The notes under the pieces are model-generated. The model saw nothing but the letters and a program-made list of their open reading frames with translations, was not told where the DNA came from and did not search any database. Both the position numbers and the translations under genes were made by a program. Below, piece by piece: positions 44,786 through 53,776 of a DNA stretch of 64,000 nt (position 1 is the first letter of the stretch; each line of letters starts with the position of its first letter). Location of the stretch: the NCBI RefSeq assembly GCF_009764685.1, contig NZ_VHLM01000077.1, forward strand, positions 1-64,000, given 5' to 3'. This DNA comes from Flavobacterium sp. I-STPP5a. Its GTDB lineage: Bacteria; Bacteroidota; Bacteroidia; Flavobacteriales; Flavobacteriaceae.

Positions 44786-45148
44786 ATGGACCTTACGACC
44801 TATTCCCCTGGATTGCATAAACTAGTTACCTTGCAAGTTCAGGACTCTCAAAAATTAACGGATAGTGCCGGTTTCACTAAGGTTACAGAAGAAATTCTGA
44901 CTCAATTTTCGCTAGAAAAAGTAGGTGTCGTAGTTCATGATTTCGAAAATAGGAGTTTCACCATTTCATTTTGCCTCAAAGAATCCCACATTTGTATTCA
45001 CACTTGGCCTGAGTACAACCAGCTCACTTTAGATGTCTATTTGTGCAATTATTTACAAGACAATTCACAAAAAGTAAAAGATGTAATGGCTGCCTATGTT
45101 TCTTATTTTGATGGGGTGCTTATAAAAGATTTCGAAATTAACAGATAA
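44786..45148 (+). CDS. speH: S-adenosylmethionine decarboxylase proenzyme, SpeH/SpeD type
   Basis: A 120-residue pyruvoyl enzyme that supplies the aminopropyl donor for polyamine synthesis. The self-cleavage and active-site residues stand at Ser67 (in KESHICIHTWPE), His72 and Cys87 (LDVYLCNY), with the same 5 and 15 residue spacing as Ser63/His68/Cys83 of the Thermotoga enzyme. So processing at Glu66-Ser67 is expected. It opens an operon with a spermidine-synthase-like gene downstream; the DUF4178 gene starts 6 nt later. Confidence 0.9.
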   Translation: MDLTTYSPGLHKLVTLQVQDSQKLTDSAGFTKVTEEILTQFSLEKVGVVVHDFENRSFTISFCLKESHICIHTWPEYNQLTLDVYLCNYLQDNSQKVKDVMAAYVSYFDGVLIKDFEINR

Positions 45149-45153
45149 TACGC

Positions 45154-46368
45154 ATGGAAGTTACCTGTACAAATTGCAATCATACCATACAATTAGATCT
45201 AAACTTTGATGTAAAAATCTATGCGTGTACCAATTGCGTTTATGTTTATCAAGAACGAGATGGTTTACGATTTAAAGATCAACTAAGACCTTACACCTTT
45301 ACTGACCAATTTGAAATAGGTCAAGTAGGTGTTTTTAACAATACCGATTACACCATTACGGGGATTTTGGTCAAAGAAAATGAAGGATTTGAATGGACTG
45401 AGTACATCCTGCAAGGCAAAGAAAATTTTTTATATCTATCTGAGGCCGATGGGCACTGGATCATTCTTGAAGAAATAGTATTTGCTTCAAAAGTAGGGAA
45501 TCATCCATTAACAGTTGATTATGAAGAACGAACTTTTGACAGGTATGATTATTTTTATCCCAAGTTAAGAGCTGCTCGCGGTTTTTTTGACTTTGATATT
45601 TTTGAGAAAGCAGAGCTCATTGAGTATATAAATCCGCCTCAAGTACTTTCTTTTGAACGAAATGGAAGCGCACAAAATGCTTTTTTGGGGAAACACATTT
45701 CTAAAGCTGCTGTAAAAAAAGCCTTCAACGCTTCTTATTTACCCACTAAAGTTGGTGTAGGAATGGTGCAGCCTTTTCTGTTTAACTTGCGTAATTTAGC
45801 CATTACTTTATGTTGTGTTTTGGCATTAATTTTAGTGTCTAACTGGTATTTAAACAAAGATCGTGTTCGAACAGAAGTGCTGGATACCCAATTAGCGTTG
45901 GCAAACTTTACTACTAAAGATTTTGTAAGTCCTAGTTTTACACTCACCGGTAGTGCTGCACCATTGAAGGTACAGTTGTATGCACCCGTGAGCAATTCAT
46001 GGGTCAATGTTCAAGTGGCGCTGATCAACGAAAAAACAGGAGAGGAAGTGTATGCTAGTAAAGATATTGAGCGTTATTCAGGCTACACAGATGGTGAGTC
46101 ATGGTCCGAAGGTTCAAGTTCGGAGGAGTTTAATTTATGTGGTGTCCCAGCGGGAACCTATCATTTAAACATAACCCCAATGAAAGCACCAGAGGATGTT
46201 ACCAGTGATTTTATGAATGTAAAAGTGGTGTGGAGCGAGCCTTCATCCAGAAATATTTGGCTCATTTTAATAATCATGGTTATTTTTGTGCTGGTCTTGT
46301 ATTATGTAGAGAAAAATTTCGAAGCTAAAAGATGGGGAGAAACTAACGAGTCTTTTTTTAATTCTTAA
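45154..46368 (+). CDS. DUF4178 membrane protein with zinc-ribbon-like N-terminus
   Basis: A 404-residue protein. Cys4, Cys7, Cys25 and Cys28 form two CxxC pairs at the N-terminus (CTNC twice). A DUF4178 beta-barrel-like domain follows (about 45-150, FEIGQVGVFNNTDYTITGIL). A membrane helix at about 210-226 (AITLCCVLALILVSNWY) leads to a periplasmic beta domain and a second C-terminal helix (IWLILIIMVIFVLVLYYV). DUF4178 function is unknown. It is cotranscribed with the AdoMet decarboxylase (6 nt) and a 61-residue membrane protein (2 nt). Confidence 0.82.
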   Translation: MEVTCTNCNHTIQLDLNFDVKIYACTNCVYVYQERDGLRFKDQLRPYTFTDQFEIGQVGVFNNTDYTITGILVKENEGFEWTEYILQGKENFLYLSEADGHWIILEEIVFASKVGNHPLTVDYEERTFDRYDYFYPKLRAARGFFDFDIFEKAELIEYINPPQVLSFERNGSAQNAFLGKHISKAAVKKAFNASYLPTKVGVGMVQPFLFNLRNLAITLCCVLALILVSNWYLNKDRVRTEVLDTQLALANFTTKDFVSPSFTLTGSAAPLKVQLYAPVSNSWVNVQVALINEKTGEEVYASKDIERYSGYTDGESWSEGSSSEEFNLCGVPAGTYHLNITPMKAPEDVTSDFMNVKVVWSEPSSRNIWLILIIMVIFVLVLYYVEKNFEAKRWGETNESFFNS

Positions 46369-46370
46369 GT

Positions 46371-46556
46371 ATGGATAAGATTTTAGATTTTATGCGCAGT
46401 AATGCTCTTTCACTTGTAATAGGAGCTCTTTTTTATGCATTGTTTTTATATTACAACACCTCTGGAAGTCAGTTGTGTGATTGCGAATCTACCGAAAATT
46501 ATAGACCTTCCTCTTCAAATTCACGCGGTGCAGTAAACCGTTTTTATCATAAATAA
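46371..46556 (+). CDS. Small membrane protein, unknown
   Basis: A 61-residue protein with one membrane helix (SLVIGALFYALFLYYN) and a Ser/Asn-rich tail containing two cysteines (GSQLCDCEST). It starts 2 nt after the DUF4178 gene and ends 21 nt before the DUF350-like gene, so its place in the operon supports a real gene. No family recognised. Confidence 0.65.
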   Translation: MDKILDFMRSNALSLVIGALFYALFLYYNTSGSQLCDCESTENYRPSSSNSRGAVNRFYHK

Positions 46557-46577
46557 ATTAATTTTAAACTATCAAAT

Positions 46578-46793
46578 ATGGATTTTATCGCTTCAAAACC
46601 TATTTTAAACTCGCTTGTTTTTTCACTTTTAGGAATTATCATTTTATTGATAGCGTACTTTATTATTGAAAAACTAACTCCCGAGAATACTTGGAAACAA
46701 ATTACAGAAAAAAATAATACCGCTGTAGCTATTGTCTTTGGTGCACTTATTATTGGTTTTTCAATGATTATTAGTGCCGCAATACATGGGTAA
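46578..46793 (+). CDS. DUF350-like small membrane protein
   Basis: A 71-residue protein with two membrane helices (LVFSLLGIIILLIAYFIIEK and VAIVFGALIIGFSMIISAAI) and a charged loop between them, matching the DUF350 family layout. It resembles the short form of the YjfL-like family; the function is unknown. Its last 8 nt overlap the spermidine-synthase-like gene. Confidence 0.75.
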   Translation: MDFIASKPILNSLVFSLLGIIILLIAYFIIEKLTPENTWKQITEKNNTAVAIVFGALIIGFSMIISAAIHG

Positions 46794-48303
46794 AAATTTT
46801 TTAAAGTTTGAATACCTGCTGCTTTTTGCTGTTTTTACAATTGCAACCTGTGGTTTGGTGTATGAGCTAGTCGCAGGAACGCTTGCCAGTTATTTATTAG
46901 GCGATTCCGTGAAACAGTTTTCGTTTATCATAGGGGTCTATCTTTTCTCCATGGGAGTAGGTTCTTATTTTTCTAAATTTCTAACAAAGAACATGCTCAA
47001 CACTTTTGTTGAAATTGAAATCTTGGTTGGGCTTATTGGTGGTTTAAGTTCTGTTGTACTGTTCTTACTGTTTGAGAGTGTTTACTCATTTCAATTTATT
47101 TTATACCTTTTAGTGTTTGTAACAGGCTGTCTTGTAGGGCTTGAGATTCCTTTGTTGATGAACATTTTAAAAGACAAAGTGCAGTTTAGAGACTTGGTTT
47201 CTAATGTGTTTACTTTTGATTATATCGGAGCATTATTGGCATCCATATTATTTCCGTTAGTCTTAGTTCCTAAACTCGGAATCATGGGAACTTCCTTGTT
47301 TTTTGGGATGATCAACGTGAGTATTGCCATTGCCTTGTGCTTTCTTTTAAAATCTGAATTGAAGAGCGTATATCTATTAAGAACCAAGGCCATTGGAGCT
47401 TTCTTAATCTTGTTTGTAGTGTACTTGTTTTCAAATTCTATTTTGTCATATTCTGAGGGTAAACTGTATGGGGAAAATATTATTTACTCAAATTCAACTC
47501 CCTACCAGCGCATTGTGCTTACTCATAACAAGAGTGATTACCGCTTGTACTTGAATAATAATTTGCAATTCAGCTCAACAGATGAATACCGATATCATGA
47601 AGCGCTGGTGCATCCGGCTATATCTATGGCAAAGAGAGTAGATAACGTGTTGGTTTTAGGCGGAGGAGACGGTTTAGCCGTTCGAGAAATTTTGAAATAC
47701 AAAGATGTAAAGCATGTCACTCTTGTAGATCTTGATGAAGGAATGACCAAGATGTTTCAAACCAATTCTGTTTTGACTAAATTCAATCAAAATTCCTTGA
47801 ATAATGCCAAAGTAGAAGTACTCAACAAAGATGCTTTTGTATGGGCTAAGAATACCAAAAAACAATATGATGTAGTGGTGGTGGACTTTCCAGATCCTTC
47901 AAATTACAGTTTAGGGAAGTTGTATTCTTGGAGTTTTTACAGTACCCTCAAACAAATTTTAACTCCAGATGCCGTTGTGGTTGTGCAAACTACTTCTCCT
48001 TATTTTGCTCCAAAATCGTTTTGGTGTATCAATAAAACCATGATGGAAGTTTTCCCTCAGGTCGATGCGTATCACGCTTATGTTCCTTCTTTTGGAGAAT
48101 GGGGATTTTCAATTGCTATGAATGGGTTTCAAACTAATTTTAACACCGTTAACAGGCAAGTAGAAGGGTTGCGTTTTTACAATTATCAGTTTTACAAATT
48201 CAATTATTTTGCCAAAGATATGATTTCAAAAGACATTGAAATCAATCGATTAGATAACCAAATTTTAGTGCGCTACTTTGATGAAGAATGGGGAAAATTA
48301 TAA
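46786..48303 (+). CDS. Membrane-embedded spermidine-synthase-like aminopropyltransferase
   Basis: A 505-residue fusion from the ATG at 46786. The first half has about seven membrane helices (ATCGLVYELVAGTLASYLLG onward). The second half is a class I SAM-type fold with family blocks TPYQRIVL, LNNNLQFSSTDEYRYHEALV, the nucleotide loop VLVLGGGDGLAVREIL and VVVDFPDPSNYSLGKLYSWSFY, as in polyamine aminopropyltransferases. It probably uses decarboxylated SAM from the first gene. The acceptor amine is not readable. It overlaps the upstream gene by 8 nt and the oxidoreductase gene by 23 nt. Confidence 0.85.
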   Translation: MGKNFLKFEYLLLFAVFTIATCGLVYELVAGTLASYLLGDSVKQFSFIIGVYLFSMGVGSYFSKFLTKNMLNTFVEIEILVGLIGGLSSVVLFLLFESVYSFQFILYLLVFVTGCLVGLEIPLLMNILKDKVQFRDLVSNVFTFDYIGALLASILFPLVLVPKLGIMGTSLFFGMINVSIAIALCFLLKSELKSVYLLRTKAIGAFLILFVVYLFSNSILSYSEGKLYGENIIYSNSTPYQRIVLTHNKSDYRLYLNNNLQFSSTDEYRYHEALVHPAISMAKRVDNVLVLGGGDGLAVREILKYKDVKHVTLVDLDEGMTKMFQTNSVLTKFNQNSLNNAKVEVLNKDAFVWAKNTKKQYDVVVVDFPDPSNYSLGKLYSWSFYSTLKQILTPDAVVVVQTTSPYFAPKSFWCINKTMMEVFPQVDAYHAYVPSFGEWGFSIAMNGFQTNFNTVNRQVEGLRFYNYQFYKFNYFAKDMISKDIEINRLDNQILVRYFDEEWGKL

Positions 48304-49906
48304 TACCTCGAGACGCTTTTTTGTAAAAACGGTTGGATTAGCTTTATTAGCCGTTCCGTTTCTACAGGCATGTCAAGAAAAGGTAATTCAGGTTCTTATT
48401 CGTCTGTCTGGCACCAATCATATTTTGGGGCACCGATTGCGTACCAAAAACTTTCCAAAACCAACCAAGCAAATTCATATTCCCTATTTAATTGTGGGAG
48501 GCGGAATATCTGGGCTAAGTGCTGCTAGGCAATTTTCAAAAAAAGGAATTCATGATTTTTTAGTGGTTGAATTAGAAAATCATTTGGGAGGAAATTCATC
48601 AAGTGGAGAAAATAAGTATTCTAAATATCCGCTAGGAGCGCATTACTTACCACTGCCTAATAAAGCCGATCAAGAACTGCTTGATTTTCTAGAGGAAGAA
48701 GCCATTATTCAAGGTTATGACCATGAGGGTTTTCCAATATTTGATGCGCAACAACTCACATTTGCACCAGATGAAAGATTGTTTTATAGAAACAATTGGC
48801 AGGAAGGTTTGGTACCAAAAACAGGAAACACGCCAGATGAGGATGCACAAATTCAAGATTTTTTCCTGAAGATGAGTGCTTTTAGAACGGGTAAAGATAA
48901 AGATGGAGTGTATTATTTTGATATTCCGTTATCCAAATCTTCTCAGGACTCATCCATACGAGCTTTAGACAAAATGACAATGCTGCAATGGTGCGCGCAA
49001 GATGGGTATACAGCGCAACCACTCTTGAATTACATTGATTATTGCTGTAGAGATGATTTTGGTTTAGGGATCAAAGAAGTTTCGGCTTGGGCGGGTATTC
49101 ACTACTTTGCAGCTCGTAAGCAAGACACGGCTCCAGATGGAAATGATACCGTACTTACTTGGCCCGAAGGAAATGCGCGTTTAGCATCACATTTAAAAAA
49201 ATATGCTCATTCTAAAACACTAACCAATCACATTGTATTTGATATAAAAATTGAAAATAAGAAAGTAATTGCTGCCACATATGATGCGCAAAATCAAACT
49301 TCACTGGAGATAATTGCCGATAAGGTTATTATGGCTACACCTCAGTTTGTCAATCAATACTTTTTTAAGGATCGAAAAAAAATCACTCCCAATTTTCACT
49401 ACGCGCCTTGGTTTTTGGCAACTCTAGTAGTTTCAGAACTTCAAGATAATAGTAGTTTTCCTTTGTGTTGGGACAATGTAATTTATGGTTCAAAAGGGTT
49501 GGGGTATATCTACGACCAACACCAAACTTTAGAGCAAATCCAACCCAAAAAAGTGATTACGTACTACTATAGTTTTTCAACGGTTGAGATCAAGAAAAAT
49601 CGCAGACTGTTGTACTCCCAAAAAGAAAACTATTGGAAACAAATAGTTCTTAACGATTTAAAAATGGCGCATCCCACCATTGAAAGTTTTATAGAGGACA
49701 TACACATTCATAGATTGGGACACGGAATGATTAGTCCTGTTCCGGATTTTATTTTTGGTCAAGCCAAAAAAGAAGCTTCAGCTAGCATTGATAATCGGAT
49801 TTTCTTTGCTCATTCTGATTTGGCGGGCATTTCAATTTTTGAAGAAGCATTTCATCAAGGTATTAACATTGTAAACACAATTCTAGATGGAACAACCGTG
49901 GATTGA
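48281..49906 (+). CDS. Exported flavin amine-oxidase-like oxidoreductase, lipoprotein
   Basis: A 541-residue flavoprotein from the ATG at 48281. It starts with a twin-arginine-like export signal and lipobox (SRRFFVKTVGLALLAVPFLQ then AC), so it may fold in the cytoplasm, be exported and be lipid-anchored. The FAD-binding motif is IVGGGISGLSAARQFSKKG, with GGNSSS and C-terminal AGISIFEEAFHQGINI, as in the amine oxidase/phytoene desaturase superfamily. The operon context suggests oxidation of the operon's amine product. Substrate is inferred. It overlaps both neighbours. Confidence 0.8.
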   Translation: MKNGENYNTSRRFFVKTVGLALLAVPFLQACQEKVIQVLIRLSGTNHILGHRLRTKNFPKPTKQIHIPYLIVGGGISGLSAARQFSKKGIHDFLVVELENHLGGNSSSGENKYSKYPLGAHYLPLPNKADQELLDFLEEEAIIQGYDHEGFPIFDAQQLTFAPDERLFYRNNWQEGLVPKTGNTPDEDAQIQDFFLKMSAFRTGKDKDGVYYFDIPLSKSSQDSSIRALDKMTMLQWCAQDGYTAQPLLNYIDYCCRDDFGLGIKEVSAWAGIHYFAARKQDTAPDGNDTVLTWPEGNARLASHLKKYAHSKTLTNHIVFDIKIENKKVIAATYDAQNQTSLEIIADKVIMATPQFVNQYFFKDRKKITPNFHYAPWFLATLVVSELQDNSSFPLCWDNVIYGSKGLGYIYDQHQTLEQIQPKKVITYYYSFSTVEIKKNRRLLYSQKENYWKQIVLNDLKMAHPTIESFIEDIHIHRLGHGMISPVPDFIFGQAKKEASASIDNRIFFAHSDLAGISIFEEAFHQGINIVNTILDGTTVD

Positions 49907-50906
49907 TAAGCCCAAAACAGATGTTGTTTTTATTCTAGCACCTGCTTTTTTTGTGGTTGCTGTCGTTTTTCTATTTCAAGATGCCTTACAATATGTAGAG
50001 GAGCATTTTTCCTTTTATACCTGGTTGTTTCTGATTGTTTTTATAGATGTGGCGCATGTGTATGCTACCTTGTTTAAAACGTATTTTGTTCCAGAGGCAT
50101 TTCAAAAAAGACGGTCCTTATTGATTTTTCTCCCGATTTTATGTTTTGTAATTGGTATGATTCTCTTTAGTTTTGGAAGCCTTGTCTTTTGGTCAGTCTT
50201 GGCGTATGTAGCTGTTTTTCATTTTATAAGGCAGCAATATGGATTCATGCGCTTGTATTCACGTAAAGAAGTTAAAACCAAGTGGAGTACTTTTTACGAT
50301 GCTTTAGTTATTTATACCGCTACAGGATATCCTATGTTGTATTGGTTTTTCTCAACACCTAGAGCCTTCAACTGGTTCACGCCCCATGATTTTGTAAAAC
50401 TCGAACATCAAGGATTTTTAAGTGTTTTGGGTTGGGTTTACGCACTAATTCTTGTAAGTTATCTAGTTTTTACGGGGTATAAATATGTAAAAGATCAGTA
50501 TTTTAATATTCCAAAAAACGCCATTATTGTAGGAACTTTTTTATCATGGTATTTCGGAATCGTATATTTTAATAATGATTTGGTTTTTACTTTACTTAAT
50601 GTGGTGTCTCATGGTATTCCGTATATGGCTTTGATTTATCTTAATGATATTCAAAAAAACACTACCAATTCATATCGCTTTTTAGGTTCTCTTCGCGGCC
50701 TTAGAGGTGTACTGCTTTTTATAGGTTTTGTGCTTTTTATCGCTTTTTGCGAAGAATATTTTTGGGAAATATTGGTTTGGAACGATCAGTTTGCTGTTGC
50801 TAATTATGATTTTTCGAGCTGGCAATTTATCTTGGTTCCGTTACTCACAGTACCTCAATTTACCCATTACTTGCTAGATGGTTTTATATGGAAATCCAAG
50901 AAATAA
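49887..50906 (+). CDS. Multi-helix membrane protein with conserved-looking histidines
   Basis: A 339-residue integral membrane protein with about eight helices. Histidines and acids lie in short motifs: DVAHVYATLFKTY, VFHFIRQQYGFMRLY, VSHGIPYMALIYL and QFTHYLLDGFIWKS. These could form a metal site in the membrane, like those of desaturases or hydroxylases, but I recognise no named family. It overlaps the oxidoreductase gene by 20 nt and is the last gene of the polyamine-type operon. Confidence 0.7.
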   Translation: MEQPWIDKPKTDVVFILAPAFFVVAVVFLFQDALQYVEEHFSFYTWLFLIVFIDVAHVYATLFKTYFVPEAFQKRRSLLIFLPILCFVIGMILFSFGSLVFWSVLAYVAVFHFIRQQYGFMRLYSRKEVKTKWSTFYDALVIYTATGYPMLYWFFSTPRAFNWFTPHDFVKLEHQGFLSVLGWVYALILVSYLVFTGYKYVKDQYFNIPKNAIIVGTFLSWYFGIVYFNNDLVFTLLNVVSHGIPYMALIYLNDIQKNTTNSYRFLGSLRGLRGVLLFIGFVLFIAFCEEYFWEILVWNDQFAVANYDFSSWQFILVPLLTVPQFTHYLLDGFIWKSKK

Positions 50907-50941
50907 CTTTTCAATTTGAAAAGAAAAATTGTTGCTAGTGC

Positions 50942-50971
50942 AAAAAAAATCCTGATAATGAATCAGGATTT
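50942..50971 (-). terminator. Terminator between the polyamine-type operon and the DUF3050 gene
   Basis: aaatcctgat / atcaggattt stem with a short loop; the plus-strand A run at 50942-50949 gives a T run for leftward transcripts, so it serves the DUF3050 gene best and may also stop the rightward operon. Confidence 0.75.
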
Positions 50972-50995
50972 GTATTATGTAAGGTAGAATTTTAA

Positions 50996-51781
50996 CTACT
51001 CAGCTAGCATTTTTTCAGGAATTAATTGTTCTTCTATAGCATCCCAAAGTCCAATTCTTTTTTCTAATGCCATTTTTGATACTTCCTCTACATCTGACCA
51101 TTTTTGTTCGTCAGTACCACATAGCTCTGTGATCATTTTCATGGCCATTGGTCCGTGTTCGTCACCGTCAAGTTCAATATGTCTTTCAAAATAATAGATA
51201 AGTTTACTCAAGTCTGTTTCAGGGAAATTAGCTTGAAAGTTTTTCAAGATTTCAGTAAACATACTTGGAATCAGATCTTCTCTACCAAAAGTGAAAGCAG
51301 CGGCAATTTCATGAGATTTACCTTCTTCAATAACTCGGAAAGTAAAGTCTAAAAAAGCTTTAATGTTGGGATGTAAATTACTTGTTTTAATAGCAACAAA
51401 AATGTTTTTTAAAGAGTCTACTTCTTGTAAAAAGCTTTTGATTCCATTGGTATCTGCTTGACACGCTTCCATGGCCTCAATATACATTTCATAGTGACTG
51501 GAACGTTTACCATCAAGAGTTAGATCTGATTCTTCGGCTAATACGATTTCATTGATTAAATATCTCGTTTCAGGATTTGGAGTAGCAAACCATGGCGTTG
51601 ATGTGCAAGTAAGCTTAGATTGAAGCGCTTTTAAAAGTGACATAAAGTCCCAAACAGCGTAGACGTGATTCTCTAGAAAACACTGTAAATCTTCAATTGT
51701 TCTCACTTTATTGTACAATGTGTGCTGCAGTAATTGTTCTTTTTGTGATTGAATACTATTGTTTATAGTGGCAATATTCAT
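50996..51781 (-). CDS. DUF3050 protein, heme-oxygenase-like fold
   Basis: A 261-residue helical protein matching DUF3050. Likely metal ligands appear in LENHVYAVWDFM, IEEGKSHEIAAAFTFGRED and RHIELDGDEHGPMAM, the Glu/His pattern of heme-oxygenase-like diiron oxidases. No enzyme role is established for this family. It follows gcdH in the same direction, with a terminator between them. Confidence 0.78.
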   Translation of the reverse strand: MNIATINNSIQSQKEQLLQHTLYNKVRTIEDLQCFLENHVYAVWDFMSLLKALQSKLTCTSTPWFATPNPETRYLINEIVLAEESDLTLDGKRSSHYEMYIEAMEACQADTNGIKSFLQEVDSLKNIFVAIKTSNLHPNIKAFLDFTFRVIEEGKSHEIAAAFTFGREDLIPSMFTEILKNFQANFPETDLSKLIYYFERHIELDGDEHGPMAMKMITELCGTDEQKWSDVEEVSKMALEKRIGLWDAIEEQLIPEKMLAE

Positions 51782-51804
51782 AGGTGGTATTTTTGTGTAA
51801 AGAT

Positions 51805-51834
51805 AAAAAAGCTTCTTGTTTCCAAGAAGCCTTT
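51805..51834 (-). terminator. Terminator of gcdH
   Basis: gcttcttg / caagaagc with loop tttc (51811-51830); the minus-strand T run corresponds to plus-strand A at 51805-51810. It lies between gcdH and the DUF3050 gene. Confidence 0.85.
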
Positions 51835-51872
51835 GTTATCATTTTTAAGTATACTTTAATAAACGTTTACTA

Positions 51873-53051
51873 CTATTTAAAAGCTGGAATTCCAGTGATA
51901 TCCATACCTGTGATTAGCAAGTGAATGTCATGTGTCCCTTCGTATGTGATTACAGATTCTAAGTTCATCATGTGGCGCATGATAGAGTATTCTCCTGTAA
52001 TCCCCATCCCACCTAAAATTTGTCTGGCTTCACGAGCTATATTGATAGCCATGTCAACATTATTTCTTTTGGCCATTGAGATTTGAGCCGTTGTTGCTTT
52101 TCCTTCATTTCGTAAAACACCAAGTCTCCAAGTTAGCAATTGTGCTTTTGTGATTTCAGTAATCATTTCGGCCAATTTCTTTTGTTGCAATTGTGTTCCT
52201 GCAATTGGTTTGTCAAACTGAATTCTTTCCTTGGCATAACGCAAAGCGGTATCGTAGCAATCCATAGCGGCACCAATAGCGCCCCAAGCAATTCCATAAC
52301 GAGCCGAGTCTAAGCAACCAAGTGGCGCTCCTAAACCAGATTTATTTGGTAAAAGGTTTTCTTTTGGAACCTTTACGTTGTCAAAAATTAATTCTCCTGT
52401 AGATGATGCACGAAGCGACCATTTGTTGTGCGTTTCTGGAGTAGTGAAACCTTCCATGCCACGCTCTACAATCAAACCGTGAATTCTACCTTCTTCATTT
52501 TTAGCCCAAACTACAGCAATATCTGCAAACGGAGCATTAGAAATCCACATTTTAGCACCGTTTAAAAGGTAATGGTCGCCCATGTCCTTAAAGTTGGTAG
52601 TCATTCCGCCAGGATTTGATCCATGATCAGGCTCGGTCAAGCCAAAACATCCCATGTATTCTCCGGTAGCTAATTTTGGCAAATATTTCATGCGTTGCTC
52701 TTCGTTACCATATTTCCAAATAGGATACATTACTAACGATGATTGAACAGATGAAGTAGAACGAACACCAGAATCTCCGCGCTCAATTTCTTGCATGATC
52801 AATCCGTATGATATTTGGTCTAAACCAGCACCTCCATATTCAACAGGAATGTACGGACCAAAACCACCAATTTCACCTAAACCTTTTATAATTTGTTTCG
52901 GGAATTCAGCACGTTGTGCAAAGTCTTCAATAATAGGCGATACTTCTTTTTTAACCCAAGCACGTGCTGATTCGCGCACTAGTTTGTGTTCTTCGGTTAG
53001 TAAATCGTCTAAGTTATAATAATCTGGTGATTGAAATAAGTCTGGTCTCAT
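51873..53051 (-). CDS. gcdH: Glutaryl-CoA dehydrogenase (acyl-CoA dehydrogenase)
   Basis: A 392-residue flavoenzyme. The catalytic base is Glu371 in TYEGTHDIHLL. Family blocks are FGLTEPDHGSNPGGM, DSARYGIAWGAIGAAMDC and ARQILGGMGITGEYSIMRH, which match glutaryl-CoA dehydrogenases of the lysine/tryptophan degradation pathway rather than generic straight-chain enzymes. It oxidises and decarboxylates glutaryl-CoA to crotonyl-CoA. Monocistronic with its own terminator. Confidence 0.9.
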   Translation of the reverse strand: MRPDLFQSPDYYNLDDLLTEEHKLVRESARAWVKKEVSPIIEDFAQRAEFPKQIIKGLGEIGGFGPYIPVEYGGAGLDQISYGLIMQEIERGDSGVRSTSSVQSSLVMYPIWKYGNEEQRMKYLPKLATGEYMGCFGLTEPDHGSNPGGMTTNFKDMGDHYLLNGAKMWISNAPFADIAVVWAKNEEGRIHGLIVERGMEGFTTPETHNKWSLRASSTGELIFDNVKVPKENLLPNKSGLGAPLGCLDSARYGIAWGAIGAAMDCYDTALRYAKERIQFDKPIAGTQLQQKKLAEMITEITKAQLLTWRLGVLRNEGKATTAQISMAKRNNVDMAINIAREARQILGGMGITGEYSIMRHMMNLESVITYEGTHDIHLLITGMDITGIPAFK

Positions 53052-53124
53052 GGTTTAGAATTTTATAGCTACAAATTTACACAAAGAAATATAACAAAAG
53101 CATTAACAATTGTTATATTTTTAA

Positions 53125-53469
53125 TCAAAAACTATTTTTTTTACTATCTTTATTATGAAGAAATAATTTATTTTTTAACAATTTGTTTTCATTTTGCAAT
53201 TCAACATACGCCGAGATGTAATCATGTAGTGTAAAAAAAGGTTTGTTCATGAAATAGTTTGTACTTTTGACAGCGCTATTCGGTTCATAAATATCCTCTT
53301 TTTTTACGTCTAAAGCTTTAGAGACTCTTGCCCATTCTGCATCCGAGATAGCTTTTTTTCCATTTTCTCTACGGCTGTAATTGCACTGTGTCATCCCTAT
53401 TAAGTCTGCCAAGGTTTCTTGAGATAATCCTTTATTTAATCTAGCTTCTTTTAATTTTTTTTTTGTCAA
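53125..53469 (-). CDS. XRE-family regulator beside the lanthipeptide cluster
   Basis: A 114-residue protein with an N-terminal helix-turn-helix (LNKGLSQETLADLIGMTQCNYSRRENGKKAISD) and a C-terminal coiled-coil-like tail (YVELQNENKLLKNKLFLHN). It is divergent from the lanthipeptide precursor gene with a 307-bp shared upstream region, so it may regulate the cluster. That link is positional inference. Confidence 0.78.
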   Translation of the reverse strand: MTKKKLKEARLNKGLSQETLADLIGMTQCNYSRRENGKKAISDAEWARVSKALDVKKEDIYEPNSAVKSTNYFMNKPFFTLHDYISAYVELQNENKLLKNKLFLHNKDSKKNSF

Positions 53470-53776
53470 TTTATTTTTTTCTTACAAAGAATGTAAATTC
53501 ATCATATTTATGCAATACCCACTTTTAGTGATATTTCATCTGTTCTTTAAAATTGTAAATGCTGTATTCGTTGTAATTTAAGATTTAAATAATTTATTCA
53601 ATGTGATTTACATAAAATCGCATAGGAATTCTAATAGTTACTTGATAAGTTTGAAAAAAATATCTTGTTTTAAGTCTCCTAAAATAAACTAAGTCGACGT
53701 GGTTGTTTAAAAGATTTATTTGTGGGAATTTTTTTGAGTATCAAAAATATTTATTAATCATCTAAAAAAAGTAAAG
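53470..53776. other. Divergent regulatory region before the lanthipeptide precursor
   Basis: 307 bp, very AT-rich and without genes. Close to the precursor a seven-of-eight match to the -7 box (TTTATTTG near 53719-53726) lies about 50 nt before the ATG. A partial dyad, gtgatttacataaaatcgca near 53600, is a possible regulator site. The evidence is weak. Confidence 0.35.
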
